A DNA stretch of 64,000 nt from Pigmentibacter ruber (GCF_009792895.1 NZ_WSSC01000001.1:248001-312000); one strand, 5' to 3'. Counted from the stretch's first letter, positions 7,968-16,784 are shown. Notes: generated from the letters alone by a model not told the origin. Made by a program: numbers and translations.

Positions 7968-8886
7968 GCAATTGCTTAAAATAATTTCATTAGAGTCTTT
8001 GATTCTCGTTTTCAAAGAAAAAAATTTGTTTCAAGAATTTCAATTTCATCATGAAACACAAGCTTTAAAGCATGCTGAAATCTCAAAAATTTCCGACTCA
8101 GATATTTTAAGAAAAATTTTGCCTAAAGAAATTTCAAGTAAAATGTTTGGGAGCGGAAATTTAAATTTACTTGCGTTTATTTTTGCCTTAAGACATAAAA
8201 TAGTTGAACTTAACTCATTATTTCATCTATCTGCGCTTAAATTATTAAGAAGTTCATCTTATCTTTCAGTAAAAAATGAATACGATATTCTTTTTGGAAA
8301 AGAGTTTTCTTTAAATTATCAAGAGTTAGAAAACTATTTGCATCCAAATTTTTGGGGACAAGCAAAGTCCATTCCAATTGTAGGATTTTCTGCTGTTGGT
8401 TGTCATTTTGTGTTAAGAGACGTTACTTATTGCAGAGCATTTGATGCGTATAGTCTCCCTTTTTGTAACCATGTCACTAGTGAATTATTTTGTAGTAATC
8501 ATTTGAGAGAAAAATTTTGGGGAGAAGAAATTTATAGTGAATGTTCGGTGCAAGCAAAAATAGCTCAATTTTATCTAAACATTCATAATTTTAAAGAAAT
8601 TGATGAAGAATCTTTGAAGAAAATTTTAGATAATTTTTTCCATTATTTTGATGAATCATTTCGGAGAAAAAAACAAGCAACAATTAGTCCCGAAAAAATT
8701 AAAGATCTTTTAAATTTTTATAGCTTTTCAACTTTAGAAGAATTAAAAATTGTAGGCGGGGAAGAGCTTAGAAAACGATTTTTAGAAAAGGCAAAGTATT
8801 TTCATCCTGATAAAGGAGGATCTCAAGATCGTTTTAGAGAAGCCAGAGAAAATTATGAGAATTTAAGAGAGCTTTTGACCAAATGA
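7960..8886 (+). CDS. Protein with C-terminal DnaJ-like (J) domain and Cys-rich middle
   Basis: The 308-residue product starts at ATG 7960 behind GGAAG, overlapping aroQ by 8 bases; an upstream TTG at 7945 is less likely. The last roughly 60 residues form a J-domain: a helix II with LRKRFLEKAKYF, then HPDKGGS with the HPD tripeptide needed to stimulate DnaK ATPase, then helix III FREARENYENL. The middle has a cluster of Cys/His (GCHFV, VTYC, PFCNHV, FCSNH) that could bind metal. The N-terminal half is not recognised. Its stop overlaps the manA start (ATGA). It is probably a specialised DnaK co-chaperone; the client is unknown. Confidence 0.72.
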   Translation: MFEQLLKIISLESLILVFKEKNLFQEFQFHHETQALKHAEISKISDSDILRKILPKEISSKMFGSGNLNLLAFIFALRHKIVELNSLFHLSALKLLRSSSYLSVKNEYDILFGKEFSLNYQELENYLHPNFWGQAKSIPIVGFSAVGCHFVLRDVTYCRAFDAYSLPFCNHVTSELFCSNHLREKFWGEEIYSECSVQAKIAQFYLNIHNFKEIDEESLKKILDNFFHYFDESFRRKKQATISPEKIKDLLNFYSFSTLEELKIVGGEELRKRFLEKAKYFHPDKGGSQDRFREARENYENLRELLTK

Positions 8887-9956
8887 CTTCACATTTTTTT
8901 AAAGTTGATCCTTTTAATTTTGTTCCTATTGTTAAAACTCCTTGGGGAGGGACTCAAATATCTGCCCTAAAGAAAACCTATTTTCCAAAAGCAAATGCAG
9001 TTATTCCAAATTTTATTGGGGAAAGCTGGGAGATATCAACCGATAAAAGTTATCCATCTTTTGTTTGCATAAATGAACAAGATAAAATTCCATTAACAGA
9101 CATTTTGCAGAAGAATTCATCCTTAATTTTAGGAGAAAAAGTAGCAAATAAATATGGAGCTCATTCTCCATTATTGCTAAAGTGGTTGCATGCTAATGAT
9201 AATTTATCTGTTCAATTACATCCTAAAAATGGAAATCCGTTACTTTCTGAAAATGAATGTGGTAAGCCAGAAAGCTGGTTAATCTTAAATGTTGAAAAAA
9301 ATGGCTATGTTTATTTAGGATTTAAAGAAGAGCTTTCTAAGCAAGAAATTATAGAATACTTACTAAATGATGAATTAGAAAAGTGTCTAAATAAATATTA
9401 TCCAAAAATGTATGATTATATTTCAGTCCCTCCAGGTTGTGTTCATGCTGTAGGGCCTGGAGTATTTTTGGCTGAACCACAATATGTTTTGCCAAAAAAA
9501 TCAGGTAAAACTTGGAGAATTTCTGATTGGAAAAGATTGTATGATGAAAATGGAATACGTTCTGATCAGGGTAAACCTAGAGAATTGCATGTGAACGAAT
9601 CTTTAATGGCAATTGATTGGAATCTTCCAAGAGGAAAAGATTTAGAAAAACTATTGATTCAGAAAATGGAAAATGGAAAAGTATTTCATGGAAATCAATA
9701 TAATCCTTTTTCACTCCAAATTTTTTATAATCAACAAAAAACAGGTTATACTTCTATTGAAAAAGATAGCTTTACTTTAGCTACTGTCTGGGGTGGAGAA
9801 GTGAAGTTGGAAACAACTCAAGAGGCCATAACTCTACAAGGTGGAGAAAGCCTTCTTATTTCTGCTGAAGTTAAAGAGCTGTCACTAAGTATGAAAGAAA
9901 AATATAGAGAACAACCTAAAATTGCTTTTTTTGCATTGAATGATGAGGTTATTTAA
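8883..9956 (+). CDS. manA: Mannose-6-phosphate isomerase, class I
   Basis: This Zn-dependent isomerase interconverts fructose-6-P and mannose-6-P, supplying GDP-mannose and glycan synthesis. The 357-residue product shows TPWGG near the N-terminus, GESWEIS, the metal-ligand motif SVQLHPK with a following GKPESW, and PPGCVHAVGPGVFLAEPQ. This is the PMI type I core. A shorter cupin-like C-terminal region follows. The start overlaps the J-domain gene stop by 4 bases (ATGA), and the stop overlaps the MglA-like gene start by one base (TAATG), indicating a translationally coupled operon. Confidence 0.92.
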   Translation: MTSHFFKVDPFNFVPIVKTPWGGTQISALKKTYFPKANAVIPNFIGESWEISTDKSYPSFVCINEQDKIPLTDILQKNSSLILGEKVANKYGAHSPLLLKWLHANDNLSVQLHPKNGNPLLSENECGKPESWLILNVEKNGYVYLGFKEELSKQEIIEYLLNDELEKCLNKYYPKMYDYISVPPGCVHAVGPGVFLAEPQYVLPKKSGKTWRISDWKRLYDENGIRSDQGKPRELHVNESLMAIDWNLPRGKDLEKLLIQKMENGKVFHGNQYNPFSLQIFYNQQKTGYTSIEKDSFTLATVWGGEVKLETTQEAITLQGGESLLISAEVKELSLSMKEKYREQPKIAFFALNDEVI

Positions 9957-10537
9957 TGGCTTTTATTAACGAAGCAACGGGTGATATTCATTTTAAAGTA
10001 TTATATATTGGGAGTAAAAATGCAGGGAAGACTGCAAATATTCAAGCGCTATTTTGTGAAACAATGGCTAATGATAGTAGCATTGAATTAAATGATATAA
10101 TTGCAGAATTACCCAGGAACAATTTTTTTGATTTTCTTCCTGTTAGTTATGGCAAAATAGCTGAAAGGAATGCTCGAATTCATCTTTATACACTTCCTTC
10201 ACATCAATTATGGCCTACAGTAAATATTAGCTTATTATTAGGTATAGATGGTATTGTTAATGTAATTGATAGCAGAGTTCGTTTTTTGGATAAAAATCTT
10301 TCTTTTATTACTGAAGTTAAAAAAATGTTTGATTCTATTCAACTTGATTTTAAACAAATTCCTATTATTTATCAAATGAATCATTCTGATTCTTATGATG
10401 CTCTTCCATTAGAAACTCTCCAAAAAAATTATAATCTAGATTCTTCTGATTGTGTTCAATCTGTCGCAATTCAAGGTTTAGGAGTTATGGAAACCTTTGC
10501 AAAAATTGCTGAAAAAGTAGTCCAAAAAGTTACTTAA
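9956..10537 (+). CDS. MglA-like small Ras-family GTPase with divergent switch motifs
   Basis: The 193-residue protein aligns by eye along its whole length with MglA, the small GTPase setting cell polarity and motility in Myxococcus. It starts MAFINEATGDIHFKVLY, has a P-loop GSKNAGKT (19-26), and keeps the hallmark FFDFLPVSYG (57-66) before HLYTLP. Differences matter: the usual TxxER/T of switch I is NN, switch II reads LPSHQ instead of PGQ, and the NKxD base-recognition motif is NHSD. It may bind nucleotide but hydrolyse poorly, or be a pseudo-GTPase. It is the last gene of the aroQ-manA run; no MglB partner is adjacent. Confidence 0.8.
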   Translation: MAFINEATGDIHFKVLYIGSKNAGKTANIQALFCETMANDSSIELNDIIAELPRNNFFDFLPVSYGKIAERNARIHLYTLPSHQLWPTVNISLLLGIDGIVNVIDSRVRFLDKNLSFITEVKKMFDSIQLDFKQIPIIYQMNHSDSYDALPLETLQKNYNLDSSDCVQSVAIQGLGVMETFAKIAEKVVQKVT

Positions 10538-10633
10538 AAAAAATAGAATAAAACAAATTTTAGTTGCATCTTTTTTTAAAATGAAATAGTACGTTATTAC
10601 TGTTATGATTAATCATTGAAAAAAGAGGAAAAA

Positions 10634-11074
10634 ATGAATATTAATAAATTATTTTTAAGTTCAATTTTGTTACCTTATTCTGTCTTTGCAGCGGATGAAT
10701 TGCCATTGTTATCTAAAGTAACAGCAACGGGTAAGGTAGCTGCTGGATACAATACAGCAATAGAATGCACTGTTTATCAAAATAAAGTGAAAATGAGATA
10801 TATTGCTGGTTTTGCAGCAGTTGTTCAAGAAAAACCGATTTCTTTTGGTGGTGGAATTAATTTAATGCTAAACGATGCCAAAAATGCTGTCATAAAAAGA
10901 AATGTGGTACCAACAGACTTGGGAACAGTTGTTTATCAAGCATATTACTTCAATGATTTAGGAAAACAAGATACTATAGAGCTTGGGACATCTGTAAAAA
11001 ATACTTGGGCTTTAGAAAATTCTTCGACGGGAGCTTACGGTCTAAGATATTTACTTGATAAATTGTGTAGATAA
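10634..11074 (+). CDS. Small secreted hypothetical protein
   Basis: The start is taken as ATG 10634 behind GAGG; a TTG at 10616 would add six residues with no gain. The 146-residue product has a clean signal peptide (MNINKLFLSSILLPYSVFA, cleaved before ADE), so it is periplasmic or released. The mature part is small and beta-rich, with one cysteine near the start (TAIECTVYQ) and one near the end (LDKLCR), a likely disulfide pair. I recognise no family. It is monocistronic, with a strong terminator immediately after. Confidence 0.7.
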   Translation: MNINKLFLSSILLPYSVFAADELPLLSKVTATGKVAAGYNTAIECTVYQNKVKMRYIAGFAAVVQEKPISFGGGINLMLNDAKNAVIKRNVVPTDLGTVVYQAYYFNDLGKQDTIELGTSVKNTWALENSSTGAYGLRYLLDKLCR

Positions 11075-11080
11075 AATTAC

Positions 11081-11110
11081 AACCTCATCTTTTTAAAGAT
11101 GAGGTTTTTT
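11081..11110 (+). terminator. Rho-independent terminator
   Basis: AACCTCATCTT pairs perfectly with AAGATGAGGTT across a 4-base loop and is followed by a T run (11105-11110). It lies 7 bases after the secreted-protein stop. Confidence 0.92.
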
Positions 11111-11376
11111 CTTCTAGAATTAAAAAATAATAAATATAATTTTAAATTTTTTATTTTTTAATATATTTAAAAAAATAAAGTTTAATTTTTAAAAATAATT
11201 TTAATAAAATTCAATTTAAAAAAAATATTAATTTAAATTATACACTTAAAATTGTAAATAGAAATAAAAAAATTGGTACAATTATTGCTAAACAAATATT
11301 ACGATTAATTTATTTTATAAAAAAATATAAATTATTCGTAATATTTATTATTTTATATAATAAGGATTAAATTATT
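11111..11376. other. Extremely AT-rich intergenic region
   Basis: These 266 bases are almost entirely A and T, with long A and T runs, and hold no plausible gene, hairpin with U-tract or RNA. AT-rich promoter elements for the next gene probably lie in the last 60 bases, but too many sequences match to choose one. An AT-binding nucleoid protein site is possible. Confidence 0.5.
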
Positions 11377-12003
11377 ATGAAAAATGTATTGAAAATAGCA
11401 TTAATAAGTTTTCCAATATTAACAACATTTTCTGCTAATGCAAATATTTTTGCACCTTTAGTAGAGACATTCAAGGGTTCGTATTTATTTTGCGTTAATG
11501 AAAAAAATACTTATAAATGGAAATGGGCTACAAAAAATGAAAATTTTAATAATAAATATAAAGGCATAAAAAAAATCACTACCCAAACTGAAGAGTGGAC
11601 TTGGCTCAAAGGAGCTCCTTCATTAAATAAACATTTTAATATTGTTTTAGATATAAAATATGAATTTCAAAATGCGAATGATGCAAAAAACTTTTGTGAA
11701 GATTTAAAAAACATTTGTACTTCACAATATGGCGAAGATTATTCATTAGTTGGTGTATCAAGTTATGCAGTTCCTGGTTGGGGACTGGTCAGTGTTAGAT
11801 ATCTTTCTCCTGAAGTCGAAGCTGAAAATCAAAAAGATTCTGAAAGTGATACAGAGCCTTTGTTAGGTTATGAGTTAGAAAATACAAAGACAAAAACAGC
11901 TTCTTGCCCAAATTGGAATTATAAGGAGTTTCCAAATGCTGGTGGTGCAAAATATGATGTAGAAAGAATGATAACAAATCATTTCTTTTCACAAAAAAAA
12001 TGA
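11377..12003 (+). CDS. Secreted hypothetical protein, 208 aa
   Basis: A signal peptide is visible (MKNVLKIALISFPILTTF, cleaved after SANA). The mature protein has aromatic-rich strands (YKWKWATKN, TEEWTWLKG) and several cysteines (YLFCVNE, NFCEDLKNIC, TASCPNW), suggesting disulfides in the periplasm or outside the cell. I recognise no family. A ribosome site AAGGA lies before ATG 11377. Together with 10634 it makes two consecutive small exported proteins of unknown role. Confidence 0.7.
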   Translation: MKNVLKIALISFPILTTFSANANIFAPLVETFKGSYLFCVNEKNTYKWKWATKNENFNNKYKGIKKITTQTEEWTWLKGAPSLNKHFNIVLDIKYEFQNANDAKNFCEDLKNICTSQYGEDYSLVGVSSYAVPGWGLVSVRYLSPEVEAENQKDSESDTEPLLGYELENTKTKTASCPNWNYKEFPNAGGAKYDVERMITNHFFSQKK

Positions 12004-12035
12004 TATTATTCTCCTGACTTGAAAAGGAGAATTTT

Positions 12036-12776
12036 ATTAAAATATTTGATGCCCATTTTCATATTATTGATAAAAGGTTTCCATTAGTTCCTAATAATGG
12101 ATTTATTCCTGATGAATTTAATGCAACAAATTACCTTAGTGCAGCAGAACATTTTGATCTTGTGGGAGGAGCTGTTGTTTCAGGTTCATTTCAGGCATTT
12201 GATCAGAGTTACTTACAAGATGCCTTAAAAACATTAGGTAGTAACTTTGTTGGTGTTACCCAAATACCTGCTGATACTCCTGATAATGAAATTTTAGCTT
12301 TAAACGCTTCAGGGATTAAAGCTGTAAGATTCAATATTAAACGTGGTGGATCAGCAACTTTAAAAGATTTAGTTTATTTTAGCCAAAAAGTATTTTCCTT
12401 GTGCGGTTGGCATACTGAGATTTATATTGACTCTAAAGAGTTATCTTCTATTCAGCAACAAATTCTGCAAATCCCTAAATGTTCTATTGATCATTTGGGT
12501 TTAAGCAAAGAAGGATTACCAATATTAAAAAAGTTGATTGAAAAAGGTGTTTTTGTGAAAGCGACTGGCTTTGGAAGACTAAATTTTGATCCTATTGGGG
12601 CCATGAAAGAATTTGTAAATGTTAATCCAAATAATATTATGTTTGGAACAGATCTTCCTTCAACACGAGCGCCAAAACCTTTTACTTTAAATGATATTAA
12701 AATTATTTCTGATTCATTTGCGAATGATATTTGTGAAAAAATTTTTTATAAGAATGCGCAAAGTTTTTATAGGTAA
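12036..12776 (+). CDS. Amidohydrolase (PF04909-like TIM barrel) with apparent ATT start
   Basis: The conserved reading frame starts with KIFDAHFHIID, carrying the N-terminal HxH metal motif of amidohydrolase-2 enzymes. An in-frame TGA at 12015 precedes it, and no ATG, GTG or TTG lies between that stop and the motif. AGGAG (12025-12029) sits 6 bases before ATT 12036, which I take as the start (246 residues). The first standard start, GTG 12162, would remove the metal site. Further features are SIDHLGLS (metal His region) and MFGTDLPSTRAP (catalytic Asp). Related enzymes hydrolyse lactones, decarboxylate aromatic acids or cleave amides; the substrate is unknown. Confidence 0.7.
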   Translation: MKIFDAHFHIIDKRFPLVPNNGFIPDEFNATNYLSAAEHFDLVGGAVVSGSFQAFDQSYLQDALKTLGSNFVGVTQIPADTPDNEILALNASGIKAVRFNIKRGGSATLKDLVYFSQKVFSLCGWHTEIYIDSKELSSIQQQILQIPKCSIDHLGLSKEGLPILKKLIEKGVFVKATGFGRLNFDPIGAMKEFVNVNPNNIMFGTDLPSTRAPKPFTLNDIKIISDSFANDICEKIFYKNAQSFYR

Positions 12777-12788
12777 ATTAGCGTAAGT

Positions 12789-13811
12789 TTAAAATATCCA
12801 ACCAATTTTTAAAATATTCCAATATATTATAGGATAAGCCTTTAAGTTTTCAGTAATAGTTTTCCTTAATTGATCATTTAAGGATGCATATTCAGGTGAT
12901 TGAACTGCATAAGATATATATTGCTGAACCGTTGGATCTGTTAAATTTATATTATTTTCAACAGAAACATCTAGGGTTAGTTGCGCTCCAATTTCTGTTC
13001 CAATTGCAAACCAACCAAAACTCCCACTCCAAGTGGCAAGTAGTCCTATTTGTGGAGTCCAGTAAGTTGAATTAATAGCGAGCGTATCAACAAATGGGGT
13101 ATTTAATCTCTGAGGAAAATTTGCAACTGTTAAATTTATATTACCTGTAGATTTAAAGAAAAATTGTCGTTTTCCATATGCAGCTCCTATAAAAAAACTT
13201 CCTCCAAAAGGAAATATGCTTAATTTTCCTTCATATTGCCAATACGATAATTTCAAAGTATCAAATTGAAAATCTTGAGAAGAATTTAACATAGACTTTA
13301 ATTGTTTTGATCTAAATAAATCAAATTCATTAAAATAACTATAACTTGCAGATAATCCTATATAACGCCATAATTTAGATTCAATACTTATATTTGGTCC
13401 ATTAATAATTCCAAAACCTACCATTGGTCCTATACGTATTGATCCAAATAATCCTTCATCATTATCAGCATCTTTTTTTTCTGAATTTTTATCATCTTTA
13501 TCAGCTTTTTTTTCCTCTTTATTATTACTTTCTTCATCAGAAATTTCATCTTCTTTTATATTTTCATTTTTATTATTTTCATCTTTGATATTACTGTTAA
13601 TTGTTTTTTGACTTGGTTTTTTAAAAATTTTTTGATTATTTTGTGTAGGAAATTTTTGCTCAATAAAGGGATTTTCATTTATCACAGGATTTACTAAATT
13701 ATTTTGTAAATTCCTTTGTTGAAGTGGAATTGTTGGATCAACTTGCGAAAAACTCTTTAATGAATAGCTAATAAAAAATATAAAAATAAATATTTTCAAT
13801 GAGCTCTTCAT
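12789..13811 (-). CDS. Outer membrane beta-barrel protein with highly charged linker
   Basis: The start is taken as ATG 13811 (MKSSLKIF), giving a signal peptide that ends near LKSFSQ; the longer frame from 13841 has no better ribosome site. After the signal come about 60 polar residues, then a Lys/Glu/Asp-rich, low-complexity stretch (about residues 75-120). The remaining 220 residues look like an 8- to 10-stranded barrel (FGSIRIGPMVGFG through YWNILKIGWIF). The function is unknown. It converges with the amidohydrolase gene, 12 bases apart. Confidence 0.68.
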   Translation of the reverse strand: MKSSLKIFIFIFFISYSLKSFSQVDPTIPLQQRNLQNNLVNPVINENPFIEQKFPTQNNQKIFKKPSQKTINSNIKDENNKNENIKEDEISDEESNNKEEKKADKDDKNSEKKDADNDEGLFGSIRIGPMVGFGIINGPNISIESKLWRYIGLSASYSYFNEFDLFRSKQLKSMLNSSQDFQFDTLKLSYWQYEGKLSIFPFGGSFFIGAAYGKRQFFFKSTGNINLTVANFPQRLNTPFVDTLAINSTYWTPQIGLLATWSGSFGWFAIGTEIGAQLTLDVSVENNINLTDPTVQQYISYAVQSPEYASLNDQLRKTITENLKAYPIIYWNILKIGWIF

Positions 13812-13880
13812 AAAAAGAGAAACCTCAAATATAAAGCACAAGAGAAAGATTATTAATTTATATATTAAGGTAAAAAAAAA

Positions 13881-15086
13881 TTAAATCAAGGAAATAAAAT
13901 CACTTGCCCATAAGTCGCCACGAATTTTTTCCTTAGCCGAAAGTGCTATGTGATTACTAAAGATTAAAATATTTTTTTCTTCAATAGCTCTGGAAAATTT
14001 AGGATTTTTGTTAATTTTTTCAAGAAAATCATTTCTAGTAATGTATTTATCCAACCAAGACAAAGGAATTCCATTTGGAGTTCTTAATAAGGTAAATATC
14101 ATTTCATCAATATATTCTCTTTGAGTACGTGGATTTTCATAATGAATAGAAAAATTTTTCCCTCTCTCAATTTTGTCAGTAAAGATTAATTTATCATTTC
14201 CAGCTTCTAAGGCGGTAAATGTACTAGGTCCTATTCTATATCTTAGTCCAAAAGGAAAATCAGATGTTTGTGGAAGTAATCCATGCGCACCTGTCCCTAG
14301 TCCTATATAGGGTCTTCCGTACCAATATAAGTTATTATGTTTTGTGGCAAACATTGAAAAATTGCTTGTTTCTACTTGTTGTAGGGATAATTCTGTACAA
14401 GTTTTTAGTATTTCTAAATATTCGTTTACTGCATTTTCTTCATCTGAGTAGTTTGTATTTGCGAATAAGGTTCTTTGTTCAATAGTTAATGCATATGCTG
14501 AAATACCAGTAGTGCCATATTTTATTAGTTCATTAATTTCTTGTGTTAATGTTTTAGAACGAAGTTCTTTTCTTAAACCATAAATTAAATCAACTTGAAT
14601 ATTGTTAAAACCTGCAGAATTTGCCCAAGCTAAGTTTTCGATTACGTTTTGAGGAGTATGTTTCCTTCCTAATATTTTTAATGTAGTTGGACAAAGTGAC
14701 TGTGCACCAAGAGTAATTCTAGTAAAACCAACTTTTCTGTAGTCAATTAAACGCCTTTTAAAATTAGTTAATGGATTGGTCTCTAATGTAGCTTCTTCAA
14801 TTTTAAAATATTTATTTATAATATTAAAGTAGCGTTGATAAGTTGAAGCTTCAAATAATCCAGGAGTTCCTCCTCCAAAATAAATTGTTACATCCTGTTG
14901 ATAATATTCTTTTAGATTCTCAATAAAGTAAATTAACTGTTCCTCTAATTCGTCAAAGTAAAGAGAAATGTCTTTTTTTGTAAATTTTGCTGTTTTAGTA
15001 AAATCACAGTAAGGACATATATGCGGGCAAAAAGGTATATGAAAATAAAAACCAATATTTGCTTTTTGATTAGGTATTTCGATCAT
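13881..15086 (-). CDS. hemW: Radical SAM heme chaperone HemW
   Basis: HemW is a HemN-like radical SAM protein that binds and delivers heme. The 401-residue product has FHIPFCPHICPYCDF with the CxxxCxxC cluster (Cys20, 24, 27), then YFGGGTPGLF, LETNP, TLGAQSL, and DLIYGLR, all in family order. HemW was long misannotated as coproporphyrinogen oxidase; I see nothing that argues for true HemN. Its start overlaps the end of the MocR-type gene by 17 bases, so the two are in one transcript. Confidence 0.88.
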   Translation of the reverse strand: MIEIPNQKANIGFYFHIPFCPHICPYCDFTKTAKFTKKDISLYFDELEEQLIYFIENLKEYYQQDVTIYFGGGTPGLFEASTYQRYFNIINKYFKIEEATLETNPLTNFKRRLIDYRKVGFTRITLGAQSLCPTTLKILGRKHTPQNVIENLAWANSAGFNNIQVDLIYGLRKELRSKTLTQEINELIKYGTTGISAYALTIEQRTLFANTNYSDEENAVNEYLEILKTCTELSLQQVETSNFSMFATKHNNLYWYGRPYIGLGTGAHGLLPQTSDFPFGLRYRIGPSTFTALEAGNDKLIFTDKIERGKNFSIHYENPRTQREYIDEMIFTLLRTPNGIPLSWLDKYITRNDFLEKINKNPKFSRAIEEKNILIFSNHIALSAKEKIRGDLWASDFISLI

Positions 15087-16563
15087 TTTTTATTATCCAT
15101 TTTCTTGAAGAAGCATTCCGCCAAATTGAAAATAAAGTTTCTAAAGAATTATACATTAAAACAGGCTCTAAATTTGCAAAATTGATACGCATAAAATTAT
15201 AATGTTTGCTATCTTTTGAAAAGTAATAACCAGGTGCTATTGATATTTTTTTTTCTAAGGCACGCTCTTCAACTACGTGTAGATTTTCACCGGGGGGAAA
15301 TTCAAACCACAAATACATTCCAGAATCCGGTTGGTTCCATTTTGAACCTTGCGGGGAAAGTTTTTTCAACATAGCAATTAAGGTATCGCGTTTAGAACGA
15401 AAAGTATTTTTTAGTTTTGCAGTATGTTTTTTTAAAACTCCTCTAATTATAAGTTCATAAATTATTTGTTGATCTATAATTGAAGGAGAAATACATTGTG
15501 CAATATATAGTGTATAAAGATATTTAATATTTGCTATACTTGAAACAACATATGCGATTTTTAGACCAGGAGCAAATACTTTAGAGTAACCAGAAATGTA
15601 AAATGAATTATTTAAACCTTCAATAGTTGCTAAATTAGGTATAATAAACTCATCATAATTTAAATCACTATAAATATCTATTTCTATAATTATTGCATTT
15701 ATTTCTTTTGCAATTTTTATAAGACTATGTCTTTCTATTGCAGTAAGAGAACCTCCAGTAGGACAATGACAGTTTGTATATATTATAAAAGCTTTGGGTT
15801 TCTTATTTTTTATTTCTGAAATTTTTTCTTCTGTTAAATGTAACTTTTCGAAAGAGCGTTCTATTGAGATTATATTATATTTTTTTAGTAAATCAGAGTA
15901 GAAAAAAAAATCACTACTTGGTGATTCAAGAACAAGATAGTCATTTTTATTAAGAAAACCATTTAAAATAATATCGATTGCATGTTTTTCACCACAAGTA
16001 AGTAAAATTTGATCCGAGTTTGAAATAGGCATCCCTTTATTTTCAAGATCAAAACCAATAATTTCCTTTAAACTTTGAAATGAATTGTGCTTAAATGTTG
16101 AATAAATTAAAGTATTATTTGAAAAACAAGTTCTTGAAATAGCTCTGAGTTCTTCCATGATACTAAAACTTTTATAAACTTGATTTCCACCTAAATTTGC
16201 ATAATCTTCGGGTAAATCTAAATAGTGGGGAAGTGGACAATTCATTTGTTGTTTTTTCAAAACTAAGCTGTGATTGTCCCTTTTAGGCGTATTAGATAAG
16301 TTAAGCTTATTTTTTTTGTATGAGACATAAAAACCACTCCCTAACTTTGCTTTGATAAATCCCCCATCACTTAACTTATTGTAAGCAGTGATAATTCCAA
16401 TTTTATTAATTTTTAATTCGGCTGATAAGTCCCGTATACTAGGGAGTTTAGAGCCAAACAAAAGTGTACCGGTTTGAATTGCATTACAAAAATGATCAAA
16501 TATCTGTTGGGAGTAAGATTTACTAGATTCAAAGTCAATCGTAATTTTTCTAAATTTTGCCAT
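15070..16563 (-). CDS. MocR-type regulator (GntR winged helix plus aminotransferase-like domain)
   Basis: The 497-residue protein has an N-terminal GntR winged-helix (residues about 10-80: QIFDHFCNAIQTGTL, GSKLPSIRDLSAEL, GSGFYVS). A linker is followed by a fold type I aminotransferase domain with LTCGEKHAIDIIL, a YTNCHCPTG segment matching the usual NPTG, and the PLP-lysine region SGYSKVFAPGLKIAYVV. Such regulators sense PLP or amino compounds. It is upstream of and overlaps hemW. Three GTACAGTT boxes lie 85-141 bp upstream and are likely its operator, consistent with autoregulation. Confidence 0.85.
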   Translation of the reverse strand: MAKFRKITIDFESSKSYSQQIFDHFCNAIQTGTLLFGSKLPSIRDLSAELKINKIGIITAYNKLSDGGFIKAKLGSGFYVSYKKNKLNLSNTPKRDNHSLVLKKQQMNCPLPHYLDLPEDYANLGGNQVYKSFSIMEELRAISRTCFSNNTLIYSTFKHNSFQSLKEIIGFDLENKGMPISNSDQILLTCGEKHAIDIILNGFLNKNDYLVLESPSSDFFFYSDLLKKYNIISIERSFEKLHLTEEKISEIKNKKPKAFIIYTNCHCPTGGSLTAIERHSLIKIAKEINAIIIEIDIYSDLNYDEFIIPNLATIEGLNNSFYISGYSKVFAPGLKIAYVVSSIANIKYLYTLYIAQCISPSIIDQQIIYELIIRGVLKKHTAKLKNTFRSKRDTLIAMLKKLSPQGSKWNQPDSGMYLWFEFPPGENLHVVEERALEKKISIAPGYYFSKDSKHYNFMRINFANLEPVLMYNSLETLFSIWRNASSRKWIIKNDRNT

Positions 16564-16647
16564 TCAAATTAGCCTTTACAAATAGTTATTCGCAAAAGAA
16601 TTTAATTTACACTGAAATGTTTATAGCAAAAGAGGACAATATTTCCC

Positions 16648-16704
16648 AGTACAGTTAAAAAAAAGTTAGCAGTACAGTTAAAGGGTATTATTTTAAACTG
16701 TACC
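16648..16704. promoter_or_regulatory. Two direct and one inverted GTACAGTT boxes, putative MocR operator
   Basis: AGTACAGTTAAA occurs at 16648-16659 and again at 16671-16682, 23 bp apart (about two helical turns). A near-inverted copy, TTTTAAACTGTACC, lies at 16691-16704. They sit between the divergent MocR gene and the small gene at 16785. Direct-repeat operators are common for MocR regulators. Confidence 0.55.
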
Positions 16705-16784
16705 TATTAATTGAGCTGTTAAAATTATAATTTAATGCCGAGACTTTCTGGATCTTTTTATATGGAAAATTTAGTGAGGGTGGT

